A DNA stretch of 64,000 nt from Pantoea anthophila. GTDB taxonomy: Bacteria; Pseudomonadota; Gammaproteobacteria; Enterobacterales; Enterobacteriaceae. Shown piece by piece: positions 1-10,617 of the stretch; within the stretch, counting starts at the first letter, position 1; every line of letters begins with the position of its first letter. The notes under the pieces are model-generated. The model worked only from the letters and a program-made list of their open reading frames with translations, was not told the origin of the DNA and made no database searches. The position numbers and the translations under genes were made by a program. The stretch spans positions 92,622 to 156,621 of the forward strand of contig NZ_VHIZ01000038.1 in NCBI RefSeq assembly GCF_006494375.1. Direction: 5' to 3'.

Positions 1-786
1 GCTGCTTCACTGGAGCAGACCTCAGCGAGCATGGCGACGCTGAGTGAAACGGTGCGGCAGAACTCCGAAGGCGCGCATCAGGCCAGCAGCCTGGCGAATA
101 ACGCCAACCATATGTCGATCCAGAACGGAACGGCTGTGAAGCAGATGCTCACCACGATGGATGATATTCGCGCCAGCTCGGCCAAAATCTCGGAAATTAC
201 CGGGCTGATTGAAGGCATCGCCTTCCAGACGAATATCCTGGCGCTGAATGCGGCGGTGGAAGCAGCACGTGCCGGCGAACATGGTCGCGGTTTTGCCGTG
301 GTTGCGTCGGAAGTGCGTAACCTGGCACAACGCTCCTCGTCGGCTGCCCGCGAAATCAAAGACCTTATTTCTACGTCCGTTTCGCAGGTTGAGCACGGGT
401 TAGAGCAGGCCAACAGCGTCGGTTCAAACAGCGAAAACGTTCGTCACGCGATCCAGCAGGTCGCCGATCTGGTCAATGAGATTGCCGCGGCTACCTCTGA
501 GCAGAGCAAAGGCATTGAGCAGGTTCATCAGGCGATTGGCCAGATGGACGAAGTGACGCAGCAGAACGCCGCGCTGGTGGAAGAAGCCTCATCTGCCTCG
601 AAATCACTTCAGGAACAGGCCGAAACGCTGTCGGCGCTGGTCTCGACCTTTACCGTTGAAAGCTCAGGCCGTGTTGCACCGCAGCTGCAGCCACAGACCG
701 CTTCTGCCTTCCGTCCGGCTAAAAAGAGCCGTCAGCCTGAACCGCAGAGTGTTGACCTGAGCAAAGCAAACTGGGAAAGCTTTTAA
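1..786 (+). CDS. Methyl-accepting chemotaxis protein, C-terminal part (5' end outside window)
   Basis: The reading frame is open from the first base, so this is the last 261 residues of a chemoreceptor whose sensor domain, membrane segments and start lie upstream of the window. The fragment is the cytoplasmic signalling domain: the conserved hairpin tip reads [20 protein letters not shown], flanked by methylation-helix sequence. The C terminus ends in NWESF, a variant of the NWETF pentapeptide that tethers CheR and CheB, so this is probably a high-abundance, Tsr/Tar-like receptor. A strong terminator follows directly. Ligand specificity cannot be read from this part. Confidence 0.95.
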   Translation, partial: AASLEQTSASMATLSETVRQNSEGAHQASSLANNANHMSIQNGTAVKQMLTTMDDIRASSAKISEITGLIEGIAFQTNILALNAAVEAARAGEHGRGFAVVASEVRNLAQRSSSAAREIKDLISTSVSQVEHGLEQANSVGSNSENVRHAIQQVADLVNEIAAATSEQSKGIEQVHQAIGQMDEVTQQNAALVEEASSASKSLQEQAETLSALVSTFTVESSGRVAPQLQPQTASAFRPAKKSRQPEPQSVDLSKANWESF

Positions 787-803
787 GCTTTAAGCCGTTC
801 CCG

Positions 804-835
804 AAAAGCCTCCACATTGTGGGGGCTTTTTTTTT
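804..835 (+). terminator. Rho-independent terminator after the chemoreceptor
   Basis: The stem AAAAGCCTCCAC pairs with GTGGGGGCTTTT across a three-base loop and runs into nine T residues. It lies 18 bases after the stop codon of the upstream chemoreceptor gene. Confidence 0.9.
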
Positions 836-1395
836 GCCTTTATTTCATTTTTATTTCAATGCATCACGCTTCTTTAAATTAAATGAAAACGATTTCATTT
901 ATTATATTTTCAGGGCCTGCCCGGTAATAACGGTTTGAATATTAATTGCCCGGGAAGGATAAATTAATCTCTTATCCGTAATGATAATTATTCCTGAAAA
1001 AAGACGGCAGCTAGTATCGGCTGATTCCGGGCTAACTTTAATTTCTTTATTTTCCAGATGTTGATGCTGAAGTCTGGCTTAAGGCTTTACAGGTGATATT
1101 TATCAGGCAGCGTTCATAACATTGATATCTATCGTTATTTTTCAGTTTGGCTTAAGTGAAAGTGGCTGTAACTATCGTCTGTTTATTCACTGTAAAATAA
1201 CCTGGCGCAATCTATACTCTCTCTTGCTGTTATCCAGCCCTTTATTTAACTAAGTAAATTTCATTGCCTTCAGGCGGCTTTGTGCTACGCGCAAACCGCT
1301 ATGGGCTGCATATGAAGAATTCGTAAAAATAAAATTACATTACCCATTTTGGGTATGACATCACCTGCATGCTTAACACATCAGAGCGGAAAAGA
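836..1395. other. 560-bp AT-rich intergenic region upstream of the second chemoreceptor
   Basis: No supported gene is visible on either strand. The stretch is AT-rich and must contain the promoter of the following chemoreceptor. I looked for a sigma-28 (FliA) promoter, expected for chemotaxis genes. The best candidate has a TAAATTTC -35 at about 1254, but its -10 matches poorly, so none is called. Confidence 0.5.
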
Positions 1396-3321
1396 ATGAA
1401 AAAAGTACTCGACCGGATTAATTTGCCAGCAAAATTCCTTTTACTGGGAGCCTTTGCACTGGTGCTGTTTGTTTTACCCACTTTTCTCTTTATTCAGACG
1501 GGCAACCAGCTCATTGACACCAAGAAAGTTGAACTCACCGGTATTCCGGTTGAGAAAAAAGTACTGCAGCTGCTGAGCCTGCTGCAGCGTCATCGGGCAG
1601 AAAGCGCCATCGCCATTGGCCAGAACAGAATGGATAACCCACCGCGTCTGGCGTTAGTGACCCAGATCAACAGCGTATCTGAAAGCATTGCTGCCGATCT
1701 GCGTCAAAGCAGTGAGCAGGCGCAGCCATTAACGCGTCTGGACCAGGTTAATCAGGAGTGGCGTCAACTGCAGGAGGATCTGGTTGGCGGACGACTGACG
1801 CTGGCGACCAGCCTGGCACGGCACACGCATCTGATCCAGGTTCTGCTGGAAACGAATCAGGATGTACTGGATTACTACCAGCTCTCACTGGATGCTGATT
1901 TGAATACCTACCAGCTGATCGTCAGTGTTTTTAGCCGACTGCCGCTGCTGACCGAGACGCTGGGTCAGATCCGTGGCGGGGGGGCTTCACTGATCGCCAG
2001 CGGTAACATCTCTGATGCCGATCGCAGTCGCCTGGCCTTCCAGATCGATAATGGCAAAACGGCGCTGTCACAGTTCAGCAGTAACATGGATAAGGTGTTC
2101 ACCATTGAACCGGATCTCAAAGCGATGTTCGGCGAGCTGGCGCAGAATGCCAGACAGCAGGCTCTGAATGCCCTGCAGCAGGCTGAAGGGGCGATTGTGA
2201 CCGGGAATGTCACGATTACGCCGGTTGAATATGTCCGTATCTTAACCGAAGCGATTAATCGCTATGGCATGCTGGGCAGTCAGAGCAGCAACCAGTTGCA
2301 GATACTCCTGCAGTCACAAATCGATGAGCGCCGACATGCACAGTATCTGTTGCTGTCCGGCCTTCTGGCGATTGCCCTGCTGGCGATCCTGCTGGCCGTG
2401 ATGATCACCCGTTCGGTCACGCGGCCGGTCAGAGAGGCCGTGGAAGTCGCCAGTCGCGTCGCCGCCGGTGATCTGACGGCAGAGCTGACCGTGTCCGGCA
2501 GCAACGAAATGGCTGAGCTGCTGAATGCCCTGATGCAGATGCAGCAGCGTCTTGCCCAGCTGGTGTCCGATATCAAAGGCAACGCCGCGACCATCGCCAG
2601 CTCGTCGGAAGAGATTGCCCGCGGCAACGGCGACCTCTCGTCACGCACTGAAGAGCAGGCGGCGTCCCTGGCGGAAACGGCTGCCAGCATGGAGCAACTG
2701 GCGTCCATCATGCAGCAGAATGCCGAGAACACCCGCTTTGCCTCTGAACGCGCGGATTCTGCGACGCAGGCGGCCCTCTCCAGTGGCTCGGCCATGGATT
2801 CGGTGATGGAAACCATGCACAAAATCCGCGGCAGCTCGGGACAAATTGAAGAGATCACGTCGGTAATCGACAGCATTGCTTTCCAGACCAACATTCTGGC
2901 ACTGAATGCGGCGGTTGAAGCGGCGCGTGCCGGAGAGCAGGGTAAAGGCTTTGCCGTTGTTGCCTCAGAGGTGCGGGCGCTGGCACAGCGTTCAGCGACA
3001 GCAGCCAAAGAGATCAAGAGTCTGATTGAGCAGTCGGTGCTTCATGCGCAGGAAGGGATCACGATGGCCCGGAACGCAGGCGACAGAGTGAAGCAGAGCG
3101 TCAGCGCGATTGAACAGACTTCTCAGCTGATGCGCGATATCTCCTCCTCCACGGAAGAGCAGACCAGCGGCATTTCGCAGGTCAATATTGCGGTCAATCA
3201 GATGGATCAGGTCACCCAGCAGAACGCCGTGCTGGTTGAAGAGTCCGCTTCTTCTGCGGATGAACTTGCCGGGCGGGCTGTGCAGTTGCGTACCCTGGTC
3301 GCGCTGTTCAAAACGGCCTGA
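1396..3321 (+). CDS. Methyl-accepting chemotaxis protein with NIT-like periplasmic sensor domain
   Basis: A complete transmembrane chemoreceptor of 641 residues. The ATG at 1396 follows a purine-rich GCGGAAAAGA; an in-frame ATG at 1369 would add nine residues but has no ribosome-binding site. From the start: a first membrane helix (about residues 12-33), a periplasmic domain of about 280 residues with a Leu-Gln-Arg-His-Arg segment resembling nitrate/nitrite-sensing (NIT) domains, a second membrane helix (about 317-337), HAMP, and the signalling domain with hairpin tip [20 protein letters not shown]. The C terminus (LFKTA) lacks the CheR/CheB-binding pentapeptide, so its adaptation probably relies on other receptors. 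The NIT assignment is pattern recognition only and the ligand is unknown. Confidence 0.93.
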   Translation: MKKVLDRINLPAKFLLLGAFALVLFVLPTFLFIQTGNQLIDTKKVELTGIPVEKKVLQLLSLLQRHRAESAIAIGQNRMDNPPRLALVTQINSVSESIAADLRQSSEQAQPLTRLDQVNQEWRQLQEDLVGGRLTLATSLARHTHLIQVLLETNQDVLDYYQLSLDADLNTYQLIVSVFSRLPLLTETLGQIRGGGASLIASGNISDADRSRLAFQIDNGKTALSQFSSNMDKVFTIEPDLKAMFGELAQNARQQALNALQQAEGAIVTGNVTITPVEYVRILTEAINRYGMLGSQSSNQLQILLQSQIDERRHAQYLLLSGLLAIALLAILLAVMITRSVTRPVREAVEVASRVAAGDLTAELTVSGSNEMAELLNALMQMQQRLAQLVSDIKGNAATIASSSEEIARGNGDLSSRTEEQAASLAETAASMEQLASIMQQNAENTRFASERADSATQAALSSGSAMDSVMETMHKIRGSSGQIEEITSVIDSIAFQTNILALNAAVEAARAGEQGKGFAVVASEVRALAQRSATAAKEIKSLIEQSVLHAQEGITMARNAGDRVKQSVSAIEQTSQLMRDISSSTEEQTSGISQVNIAVNQMDQVTQQNAVLVEESASSADELAGRAVQLRTLVALFKTA

Positions 3322-3325
3322 TAAG

Positions 3326-3363
3326 ACCGGAACAGCCGTCGCCTGACGGGGCGGCTGTTCGGT
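3326..3363. terminator. Bidirectional hairpin between convergent genes
   Basis: ACCGGAACAGCCG and CGGCTGTTCGGT form a stem of about 12 pairs with one bulge, between the convergent chemoreceptor and MBL-fold genes. There is no long T-tract on either side. Confidence 0.55.
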
Positions 3364-3370
3364 TACTGTG

Positions 3371-4171
3371 TCACGCCTGATGATCCTGCAGACAGGCGAG
3401 ATACTTCTCTCCCGATCGCATCACCTTCTCTTTCGCCTGCTGAAGGATATCCTGACCTTCAAAGGCGCCATAAAGCTGTCCGAATGTCACACCCGAGAGC
3501 CGCTGCAGAATGTCACCAACCGTGGCCGCAGAGAGCGGCAGCATGTTCGGATAGCTCCACATAAACGATACGCCATGCGCACCCGGCGTCACCTGCAGAA
3601 TATCACCCGCCAGAATGATCCCGTCGCCTTCGTCCCGGTGCAGCACGCAGCCACCCGGGAAATGCCCCCCCAGCCGTAACAGCGTCACACCCGGCATCAG
3701 CGTCAGCGAGTCGCCCTGCCAGAGCCGGATATGCGGGCTCTCCCGGACGATCCACTGCCGATCACGGGCATGCAGATGAATGGGCGCGTTAAACGCCTCC
3801 GCCCACTCCTGCATCGTGGTGTAGTAGTGCGGATGTGAAATCGCGATGGCATCAATGCCACCCAGCGCCGCGATCAGCGTAAAGGTGGCATCATCAAGGT
3901 TGGCAAGGCAGTCCCACAGCACGTTGCCCTGCGGCGTCCGCAGCAGAAAAGCGCGCTGGCCGATGGCAAAAGCGGGCACGGTTTTAAAACTTAACAGCGC
4001 CTCACTGTGTGCCGTCCATTTATTGGCATGGCTGGCGCGCAGCTGGTCGAACGGGATCCAGCCCTGACCCGAAGCCGGGATATACTGACGTTCATCCTCA
4101 CAGATTTTACAGTGCTGATGTGTGACCGAAGCAGGATAGGCGGTGCCACAGGCGGTACATAACAGGGTCAT
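3371..4171 (-). CDS. Metallo-beta-lactamase-fold protein with N-terminal zinc ribbon
   Basis: A 266-residue protein of the MBL-fold hydrolase superfamily. The ATG at 4171 is preceded by AAGGAGAACATC, which is better than an upstream in-frame ATG. The N terminus has two Cys-x2-Cys pairs (CTAC and CKIC), a probable zinc ribbon. The usual MBL metal motif HxHxDH appears as HPHYYT, so the Asp and third His of the canonical motif are missing. A downstream GGHFPGG segment and a later Asp (AGDI) match other metal-site positions. It may bind one metal or have a changed activity. It lies 56 bp downstream of the metallophosphoesterase gene on the same strand and may be co-transcribed. The substrate is unknown. 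Confidence 0.8.
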   Translation of the reverse strand: MTLLCTACGTAYPASVTHQHCKICEDERQYIPASGQGWIPFDQLRASHANKWTAHSEALLSFKTVPAFAIGQRAFLLRTPQGNVLWDCLANLDDATFTLIAALGGIDAIAISHPHYYTTMQEWAEAFNAPIHLHARDRQWIVRESPHIRLWQGDSLTLMPGVTLLRLGGHFPGGCVLHRDEGDGIILAGDILQVTPGAHGVSFMWSYPNMLPLSAATVGDILQRLSGVTFGQLYGAFEGQDILQQAKEKVMRSGEKYLACLQDHQA

Positions 4172-4227
4172 GATGTTCTCCTTTGTCTCGATCAGGGTGA
4201 TGCGCACCCGGCGGCGCCTTTATCGCC

Positions 4228-5343
4228 TCAGGGCTGACGGCGCAGGGTAATCCGGGTCAGCTCCGAGGGGCGGCCCAGCCTGATCGCCATGCCAGGCCAG
4301 AGCGCCGTGCCGTTGTTGACATAAAGCTGCATTCCGCCGACCTGATAAAGCCCGGAAACAAAACCGGCGTTGGGTTTTGCAAACAGGCGATCCAGTCCCA
4401 CAATCAGACCTCCGTGCGTATGGCCGGAGAGCTGCACATCGACACCCTGTGCGGCGTTCTCGCGGGCATGACGTGGCTGGTGGTCCAGCAGAATAATGGG
4501 GGCGTTTTCGGGAACCTGCTCCAGCGCACGGGCCAGATCGGGGCCGGTCGACTTTCGGCGCGGCGCGGAGGCGTCGGGCAGACCCGCAATGACCAGGCTG
4601 GCTTCACCGCGCTGAATCACCGTGTGGCTGTTAAGCAGCGGCTGCAGCCCCAGCGAAGCCAGATGCGCCGTCCAGATCGCCTGATGAAAGAAATATTCGT
4701 GATTGCCGGTGATGGCCCAGACGCCGTCGGGCGCAGCCAGACCGTGCAGTGGCGCAACATCATGCCGCCGGTGTTCCAGGCTGCCATCGATCACATCCCC
4801 CGTCACCACAATAAGGTCGGGCCGGAGGGACATCGCCCGCTCCACCATGGCGCGGGTCCAGACAGCATTAAACAGTCGCGTGATATGCAGGTCGGTCAGT
4901 TGCAGAAGCTGATAGCCATCAAACTCAGCAGGCAGATTCGGCAGGAACAGCGTCACCTCTTTGACGGGAGGCACCCGTATTGCCTGCTGAACCCCGAAAG
5001 CCGCCACCCCCATCGCCAGCAGGACGGTCAGATAGCGCGCATCGGGCGACAGCGGCAGCGGATGTCGCAGCAGCAGGGCAAGCAGCATGACAGCATCCAG
5101 CACGATCTGAAACACGGCCAGCAGCAGCACGGTGCCGTAAGCCCAGTTAAACAGAATGATGATGGCGCGGGGCATCTCGGCCGAGAAGATCCCGCCGGAT
5201 GTGAAGCGACTCACCAGCAGATATTGAGAGGCCAGCAGCGCCAGTGCAGAGAGCAGGATTTTTGCGGACAGGGGCAGGGACAAAGGAATAATGACGCGGG
5301 CAATGACATACCAGCTGGGTAAGCTGAAAATCAGGTGAAACAT
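4228..5343 (-). CDS. Membrane-anchored metallophosphoesterase (calcineurin-like)
   Basis: 371 residues. The N-terminal 115 or so form hydrophobic helices, then a calcineurin-like phosphoesterase domain carries the full metal-site set: TDLH, VTGDVID, GNHE, a His in LLDHQP and GHTHGG near the C terminus. The architecture matches YkuE/YaeI-type membrane phosphodiesterases, some of which act on lipid-linked phosphates; the substrate here is inferred only by family. The start ATG has GGAAG upstream (cggaagattgcc). Confidence 0.85.
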   Translation of the reverse strand: MFHLIFSLPSWYVIARVIIPLSLPLSAKILLSALALLASQYLLVSRFTSGGIFSAEMPRAIIILFNWAYGTVLLLAVFQIVLDAVMLLALLLRHPLPLSPDARYLTVLLAMGVAAFGVQQAIRVPPVKEVTLFLPNLPAEFDGYQLLQLTDLHITRLFNAVWTRAMVERAMSLRPDLIVVTGDVIDGSLEHRRHDVAPLHGLAAPDGVWAITGNHEYFFHQAIWTAHLASLGLQPLLNSHTVIQRGEASLVIAGLPDASAPRRKSTGPDLARALEQVPENAPIILLDHQPRHARENAAQGVDVQLSGHTHGGLIVGLDRLFAKPNAGFVSGLYQVGGMQLYVNNGTALWPGMAIRLGRPSELTRITLRRQP

Positions 5344-5509
5344 GGCAATCTTCCGGTGAGGCGCTGACGGTCAGCGCAGGCAGTTTAGAGAGGATAGCGA
5401 ATGAAACCGTTTTAGCACGGTAAGGTATAGGATGAGTTTGCCAGGTCTGCTTCACGGCAGGTGCTCTGGCCGTGTTCAATCCGGCGCAGCGGGCCGCCTG
5501 GCCGGGACG

Positions 5510-5546
5510 AAAAAACCCGCGTGACCAGCACGCCGGCCACGCGGGT
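5510..5546 (-). terminator. Rho-independent terminator after the YdeP-type gene
   Basis: Read on the minus strand, ACCCGCGTG pairs with CACGCGGGT and is followed by TTTTTT. It begins 34 bases beyond the stop codon of the oxidoreductase gene. Confidence 0.85.
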
Positions 5547-5579
5547 AACATCAGGTCTCACCCTTTGCAACACGCGGGA

Positions 5580-7907
5580 TCAGCGCAGAACACCCGACGT
5601 TGTCTGCGTCTCCTCCGTCACGCGCGTCATGGCGATCGGAATGCTTTTGTAAGCCGGAATGCCGCTCTGCGTGTCGTGGCTGTCGAGCGGCACCATCACG
5701 TTGGCTTCCGGATAGTAGGCCCCGACCGATCCGGGTGCCATATCGATAATCACAATTGTCAGGTTTTTCATCTGGCGGGAGGTAGGATTGCCCTCCGGGT
5801 CCAGCGCCATCAGATCGACACGGTCGCCCACCCGCAACTGGCGTTTTTCCGCCTCTTCGGCATTAATAAACAGCACATCACGACGGCCTGTGACGCCACG
5901 ATAGCGGTCGTTCAGCCCATAAAGGGTCGTGTTGTACTGGTCGTGACTGCGCAGGGTGGTCAGCACCAGGTCATGGCATTTCAGCGATCGGGGATCTTCA
6001 TTGATGCCCTGCATCACTTTGAACTGCGCCTTACCGGAAGGCGTCTGCCAGACGCGTTCTGATGCGGCGTTATAGAGCCGGAATCCACCCGGATGCTTAA
6101 TCCGCTCGTTGAAGTTTTCGAACGCCGGAAAGACCGCTTCGATGGCGTCACGGATGCGGCTGTAATCGGCTGCCATCGCGGACCAGTCCACCACGCTGTC
6201 TGGCAGGGTCGCTTTCGCCAGCGCGGCCACCAGTGCCGGTTCCGATTTAAGATGCGGCGATGCCGGATCGAGCGAGCCACGCGAGGCATGCACCATGGAC
6301 ATCGAATCTTCCACCGTCACACTCTGTGCGCCCGTTGCCTGCACATCCGTCTCCGTGCGGCCCAGCACCGGCAGCAGATAGTTATGCCTGCCGAGCAGCA
6401 GGTGTGAGCGGTTCAGCTTGGTCGCCATATGCACAACCAGATCGAGATTGCGCATCGCCGGGAAGGTGACCTGTGGATCGGAGATCGCTTCTGCCAGGTT
6501 ACCACCCAGACAGAGCAGCGCTTTGGCTTTGCCATCGCGCATCGCCTTAATCGCCTCAACGGCACCATGACCATGCTTCTGCGGCGGCCGGAAGCCAAAC
6601 ACTTTCTCAATACTGTCCAGCAGCGATTGCGGCGGGATCTCTGTGATGCCCACCGTGCGGTCGCCCTGAACGTTGGAGTGACCGCGTAACGGACAGATAC
6701 CCGCACCGGGTTTACCGATGTTACCGCGCATCAGCAGCAGGTTGGCAATCTGCTGCACATTCTGGGTGCCGTACTGGTGCTGAGTGATCCCCATGCCGTA
6801 GCAGATAATCGTGCGTTCAGCGCTGGCATAGAGCCGGGCAACGTGCTGGATCTCTTCACGCGTCATCCCTGAAACTTTCAGGATATGATCCCAGTCGGTG
6901 CTCTCCAGGTCGGCTTTCAGCGCGTCGAAGCCTTCGGTGTGCTGGGTGATAAACGCCTCATCAATGACGCCCGGTTTGCCTTGACTCAGCGCTTCTTCAT
7001 GCAGGGTCAGCAGGATTTTCATCACCCCTTTCAGCATCGCTGCATCGCCGCCCACTCGTACTTTGTAATAGGTTGAGGCCAGTTCAGTCGAGCTGAGCGA
7101 CAGCATCTCTATCGGGCTTTGCGGTGAGGTAAAGCGCTCCAGACCGCGCTCCCGCAGGGGGTTGATCGCCACAATCGTGCCACCGCGCTTGGCGACTTCG
7201 CGCAGCGTCCCCAGCATGCGTGGGTGATTCGTACCGGGATTGTGACCAATGCATAACACCAGGTCACAGTGGTCGAAATCCTCCAGTTCAACCGTGCCTT
7301 TGCCGACGCCGATGGACTCCGGCAGTCCGACGCTGGTGGGTTCATGACACATGTTTGAGCAGTCGGGGAAATTATTGGTGCCATATTCGCGGGCGAAGAG
7401 CTGCCACAGAAACGCGGCTTCATTTGAGGCCCGGCCGGAGGTGTAAAACTCCACGCTGTCCGGGTCTTCGTAACTGCGCAGGTGTTCACCAATCTCACGA
7501 AACGCGGTTTCCCATTCGATGGGCTGATAGGTGTCAGATGCGGCATCGTACTTCATCGGATGCGTCAGGCGGCCTTCACCCTCCAGGTGCAGTGCGCTGC
7601 GCTCCCATAGCTCTGTCACCGTATGGGCGGCAAAGAAGGCGGGTGTGGTGCGTTTGCTGGTCGCTTCCCATGACACCGCTTTTGCCCCGTTTTCGCAGAA
7701 CTCAAAGGACGAGGCATGTTGCGGATCCGGCCAGGCACATCCCGGGCAGTCAAAGCCCTGCGGCTGGTTAACTTTGAACAGGGCGATAACATCCTGTTTT
7801 ACAGACATCTGGCCGCGGATAGCATCGGCAACCGCCTTTAATGCACCCCAGCCTCCGGCCGCGCCACCATAAGGGGCAATGCCATTTGTGCGATTTTGCT
7901 CTTTCAT
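5580..7907 (-). CDS. ydeP: FdhF/YdeP-family molybdopterin oxidoreductase
   Basis: 775 residues, the length of E. coli YdeP, with close resemblance throughout: the N-terminal [20 protein letters not shown] with its Cys pair, [32 protein letters not shown] and the C-terminal [10 protein letters not shown]. YdeP belongs to the molybdopterin-bis-MGD oxidoreductase superfamily related to the FdhF formate dehydrogenase; its E. coli homologue is linked to acid resistance, and its natural substrate is not established. The ATG at 7907 is preceded by GGAG at good spacing (tgtggagcatt), so an in-frame ATG 12 bases earlier is less likely. The gene stands alone with its own terminator. Confidence 0.93.
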   Translation of the reverse strand: MKEQNRTNGIAPYGGAAGGWGALKAVADAIRGQMSVKQDVIALFKVNQPQGFDCPGCAWPDPQHASSFEFCENGAKAVSWEATSKRTTPAFFAAHTVTELWERSALHLEGEGRLTHPMKYDAASDTYQPIEWETAFREIGEHLRSYEDPDSVEFYTSGRASNEAAFLWQLFAREYGTNNFPDCSNMCHEPTSVGLPESIGVGKGTVELEDFDHCDLVLCIGHNPGTNHPRMLGTLREVAKRGGTIVAINPLRERGLERFTSPQSPIEMLSLSSTELASTYYKVRVGGDAAMLKGVMKILLTLHEEALSQGKPGVIDEAFITQHTEGFDALKADLESTDWDHILKVSGMTREEIQHVARLYASAERTIICYGMGITQHQYGTQNVQQIANLLLMRGNIGKPGAGICPLRGHSNVQGDRTVGITEIPPQSLLDSIEKVFGFRPPQKHGHGAVEAIKAMRDGKAKALLCLGGNLAEAISDPQVTFPAMRNLDLVVHMATKLNRSHLLLGRHNYLLPVLGRTETDVQATGAQSVTVEDSMSMVHASRGSLDPASPHLKSEPALVAALAKATLPDSVVDWSAMAADYSRIRDAIEAVFPAFENFNERIKHPGGFRLYNAASERVWQTPSGKAQFKVMQGINEDPRSLKCHDLVLTTLRSHDQYNTTLYGLNDRYRGVTGRRDVLFINAEEAEKRQLRVGDRVDLMALDPEGNPTSRQMKNLTIVIIDMAPGSVGAYYPEANVMVPLDSHDTQSGIPAYKSIPIAMTRVTEETQTTSGVLR

Positions 7908-7919
7908 AATGCTCCACAT

Positions 7920-8403
7920 TGTCTCTATTGTTATCGGCTAAGTCTGGTACAGAAAACCGTTAACCGCGTGGATTCTGGCTAATATGTCGCGAAATTCTTT
8001 CTCAAAATGTTTCTGTGCCCGGCGCACCATCCTTTTCAGCTCGAAAATAAGCAGAGCGCCGCGCTGTTTTTGTCGGGAAATAAGCGAGGCGGACTGTCAT
8101 GACTTAACAGGAATGTCGTGCGTAATTTAAGCCTTGTAAGGGTTGATATCGCTCTTGAATTTTTAACTGACTGTTTTTGCGAATTTTAATAGAAGCGAAT
8201 AGCGTGGAAAGTACCCGGAAATTAATTGGTTTCTGATAGGGAAAGTTGTGTCGATAAATTTTATGACCTGTATTAAAGCGGCAATAATATTCACAGCCGC
8301 AGAAGGGCAATATCAACAGAAGGTGCAGCGTGCCTGTTCAGCGTAAATATGACGGCAGCGTATTCTTGTGTTGCGCGCCTGCCGTAATGACAGAGGCGGT
8401 TGC
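7920..8403. other. 484-bp intergenic region between ydeP and the cupin gene
   Basis: This holds the promoter region of the YdeP-type gene. The 8100-8320 part is AT-rich. A 70-codon minus-strand frame at 8104-8316 has no ATG with a ribosome-binding site and no recognisable product, so no gene is called. Confidence 0.5.
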
Positions 8404-8742
8404 TCAGGCTATATCTTCACGATCCCCGCGCGTCGTGGGATGCGAAATAACCAGAAATTCGACCGCGCCATCACCGTTATTCTGCGCCTGATGTGCAGAT
8501 TGCGGGGGGATTTCGATACCCTGTTGCGCGCTGATATCCTGCACGGTGCCGTTAAGCTCCATCGTCAGCACCCCGCTAAGGACAAAGAAAAACTGTCTGG
8601 ACGCCGCATGATAGTGCCGTTTCTCACGCGTGCCGGGCAGCATTTTTTCGTGAATGATTAACATATCCTGGCGGTTGACCAGGTACCAGCCGTCGCAACC
8701 GTCACCCCACTGATAATGTTCCGCATTCTCTTTTGAAATCAT
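8404..8742 (-). CDS. Small cupin-domain protein
   Basis: 112 residues forming one double-stranded beta-helix domain. Cupin motif 1 is recognisable in the segment KRHYHAASRQFFFVLSG, with the metal-binding HxH-type pair and a Gly at the end of the motif; the second motif lies in PPQSAHQAQN. The usual Glu of motif 1 appears to be Gln (SRQ), which could change metal binding. The start codon follows GGAGCAGAACG. Single-domain cupins of this kind include sugar isomerases, dioxygenases and binding proteins; nothing nearby selects among these. Confidence 0.8.
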   Translation of the reverse strand: MISKENAEHYQWGDGCDGWYLVNRQDMLIIHEKMLPGTREKRHYHAASRQFFFVLSGVLTMELNGTVQDISAQQGIEIPPQSAHQAQNNGDGAVEFLVISHPTTRGDREDIA

Positions 8743-8931
8743 CGTTCTGCTCCGGCGTCGTCGCTCATCTTCTCTGGCTGACTATAGCTGGCCAGGTAAT
8801 TGATTTTCAATCATTTATTTCAGCCATCGTTTTCTTCCTGCGCAGCCTGATATTCTGAGTGGCGAGCGCCCGTTGGCAATCTGGCGCATGATCGCTGGCG
8901 ATGAGTGGCAGCATGCCACGGAGGATAAGAG

Positions 8932-9654
8932 ATGCAGTGGTGTAATCAGGCGCAGTCTGACATCCGTCTTGAGTGGGGGCCCGCGGCCGTCGGTTACGTT
9001 GCTCAGGATGTGGACTGTATTGTGATCGTTGACGTCATGTCATTTTCCACCTGTGTCAGTCTGGCGGTCGACCAGGGCGCACAGGTTTATCCGTACCCCT
9101 GGAAAGATGCCTCTGCGTTGACGTATGCAGACAGCATCGGAGCAAGGGCAGCCAGCCCTGACAGGCTGAGTGGTACGGGCGGTTTCAGTCTCTCTCCGGC
9201 GTCGATGCGAAAACTGGCCGCGGGCGAAAAACTGGTGCTTCCCTCTCCCAATGGTTCAGCGATTTCGTTCCTGGCGCGGGAGAGTGGTGTGACGGTATTC
9301 AGCGGCTGTTTCCGGAATCTCTCACTCACTGCCAGAGCCTGTCGTGACTTCCGGCGCGTCCTGGTTATCCCCTGCGGCGAGCGGTGGCCTGACGGCACGC
9401 TTCGCCCTGCGATCGAAGACTATCTGGCCGCAGGCGGCATTATTGCCGCTATCGGACGTGACCGCTGTTCCCCGGAAGCACAGGGGGCGGTCGCCGCCTG
9501 GCAGCAGATGAATCCGCTATCCCTTCGCGAGTGCTCTTCAGCCCGGGAACTTCAGCAGCGCGGGTTTGGTGAGGATGTCGATCTCTGTCTGGAGGTGGAC
9601 AGCGGGCAACAGGCATGTCAGTTGCAGGGTGATTTTTATACCGCCCGGCAGTGA
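8932..9654 (+). CDS. 2-phosphosulfolactate phosphatase family protein (ComB-like)
   Basis: 240 residues, a typical length for ComB. The N terminus carries IVDVMSFSTCVSLA, close to the conserved Asp-containing block of the family, and a second block LPSPNGSAISF. ComB dephosphorylates 2-phospho-3-sulfolactate to sulfolactate in coenzyme M biosynthesis in methanogens; bacterial homologues are common without the rest of that pathway, and no partner gene is present here. A very good ribosome-binding site (GGAGGATAAGAG) sets the start. The true substrate is therefore open. Confidence 0.83.
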   Translation: MQWCNQAQSDIRLEWGPAAVGYVAQDVDCIVIVDVMSFSTCVSLAVDQGAQVYPYPWKDASALTYADSIGARAASPDRLSGTGGFSLSPASMRKLAAGEKLVLPSPNGSAISFLARESGVTVFSGCFRNLSLTARACRDFRRVLVIPCGERWPDGTLRPAIEDYLAAGGIIAAIGRDRCSPEAQGAVAAWQQMNPLSLRECSSARELQQRGFGEDVDLCLEVDSGQQACQLQGDFYTARQ

Positions 9655-9663
9655 AGGATCTGA

Positions 9664-9696
9664 GCCTGTCAGTGCGCGTTCAGCGACCCGACAGGC
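9664..9696. terminator. Weak hairpin between convergent genes
   Basis: GCCTGTC and GACAGGC are inverted around an 18-base loop just after the ComB-like stop codon, before the convergent YajD gene. There is no T-tract, so this is tentative. Confidence 0.35.
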
Positions 9697-9710
9697 GGGA
9701 AGGGCAGGGG

Positions 9711-10058
9711 TTACTTCTTCTTATTCATCATCGATTTCAGGTCAGCAAAAGGATTGTAGGTGGCTTCACCGACATCCTTTTGTGCATCCTCGCCTGCCAC
9801 GACGCGGGTGCCATACTGGTCAGCTTCGGTATACTTCGAGTGCTCATGGTCATGACAATAGAGACACAACAGTTCCCAGTTACTGCCATCTTCCGGGTTG
9901 TTGGTGTGGTCATGGTCAATATGGTGAACCGTCAGTTCACGCAGGTTTGAATAAACAAACTCGCGCGAGCAGCGACCACACACCCAGGGATAGAGTTTGA
10001 GTGCTTTTTCACGGTAGCCGCTTTCAAGCCGCGCATAGTTTTTAGGGATTAAAGCCAT
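9711..10058 (-). CDS. yajD: HNH endonuclease-family protein YajD
   Basis: 115 residues, matching E. coli YajD in length and sequence. Two Cys pairs (CGRC and CLYC) frame the HNH core VHHIDHDHTNNPEDGSNWEL, so this is a zinc-bound HNH fold. The family is predicted to cleave DNA but its biological role is unknown. The gene is monocistronic here, convergent with the ComB-like gene. Confidence 0.92.
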   Translation of the reverse strand: MALIPKNYARLESGYREKALKLYPWVCGRCSREFVYSNLRELTVHHIDHDHTNNPEDGSNWELLCLYCHDHEHSKYTEADQYGTRVVAGEDAQKDVGEATYNPFADLKSMMNKKK

Positions 10059-10234
10059 TGCCGAAAGTACCTGTTATGCAGAGAGGTTCACGAGAGTGCT
10101 GCCAATATATCCCACAATCGGACAGAAGAAGAGATCATCCTCTGCTGTTGTGAAGGAGTGGGTGAAAAGAGCCATTTATTTCAATCGCATAGCCGGAATA
10201 AATGGCTGTTTCCCGCTTTGCTTACGGCGTTCTA

Positions 10235-10402
10235 CTAAATGTAATGCAGAACACCATAAACGGCCCAGAAAATGGCGTTAGCACCAAGATAAGTCCAGCA
10301 CCCCCAGTAGGCTATGGGTTCGCGGCGAGTACGGAGTTTAGGCAGAAAGGCCAGTAAATAGAGTGCAGAGGCAATAAGCGAAACGAAATAGAAAAATTTC
10401 AT
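10235..10402 (-). CDS. Small two-helix membrane protein
   Basis: 55 residues. The ATG at 10402 sits behind CAGGAGAGAACG, an excellent ribosome-binding site; an in-frame extension to 10516 is unlikely. Two hydrophobic segments, about residues 4-20 and 33-53, are separated by a short basic loop (KLRTRRE), predicting an inner-membrane hairpin. I do not recognise the family. Confidence 0.7.
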   Translation of the reverse strand: MKFFYFVSLIASALYLLAFLPKLRTRREPIAYWGCWTYLGANAIFWAVYGVLHYI

Positions 10403-10617
10403 CGTTCTCTCCTGATTAATATCCTTTATTTCAGGATAGTCAGGACTGACTATTTTGCGCGGTGCTTCATCACAGGAGTGCTCACCCCTCCCTCTGCCAG
10501 CCTGTATCGGCAACATTCAGAAGGAAACAGAGCGAAACGGCGGAGTGAGAACACCGGACATTGTCGGCAGAGATGCCACTCCATGGCGTACAAACTCCTA
10601 AAGCGCTTTATTCAGAA

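Noticed and set aside
4414..5322. Long plus-strand open frame (302 codons)
   Set aside because: Antisense shadow of the metallophosphoesterase gene; no family features and no ribosome-binding site.
8104..8316. 70-codon minus-strand frame in the AT-rich gap
   Set aside because: No ATG start, no ribosome-binding site and no known product.
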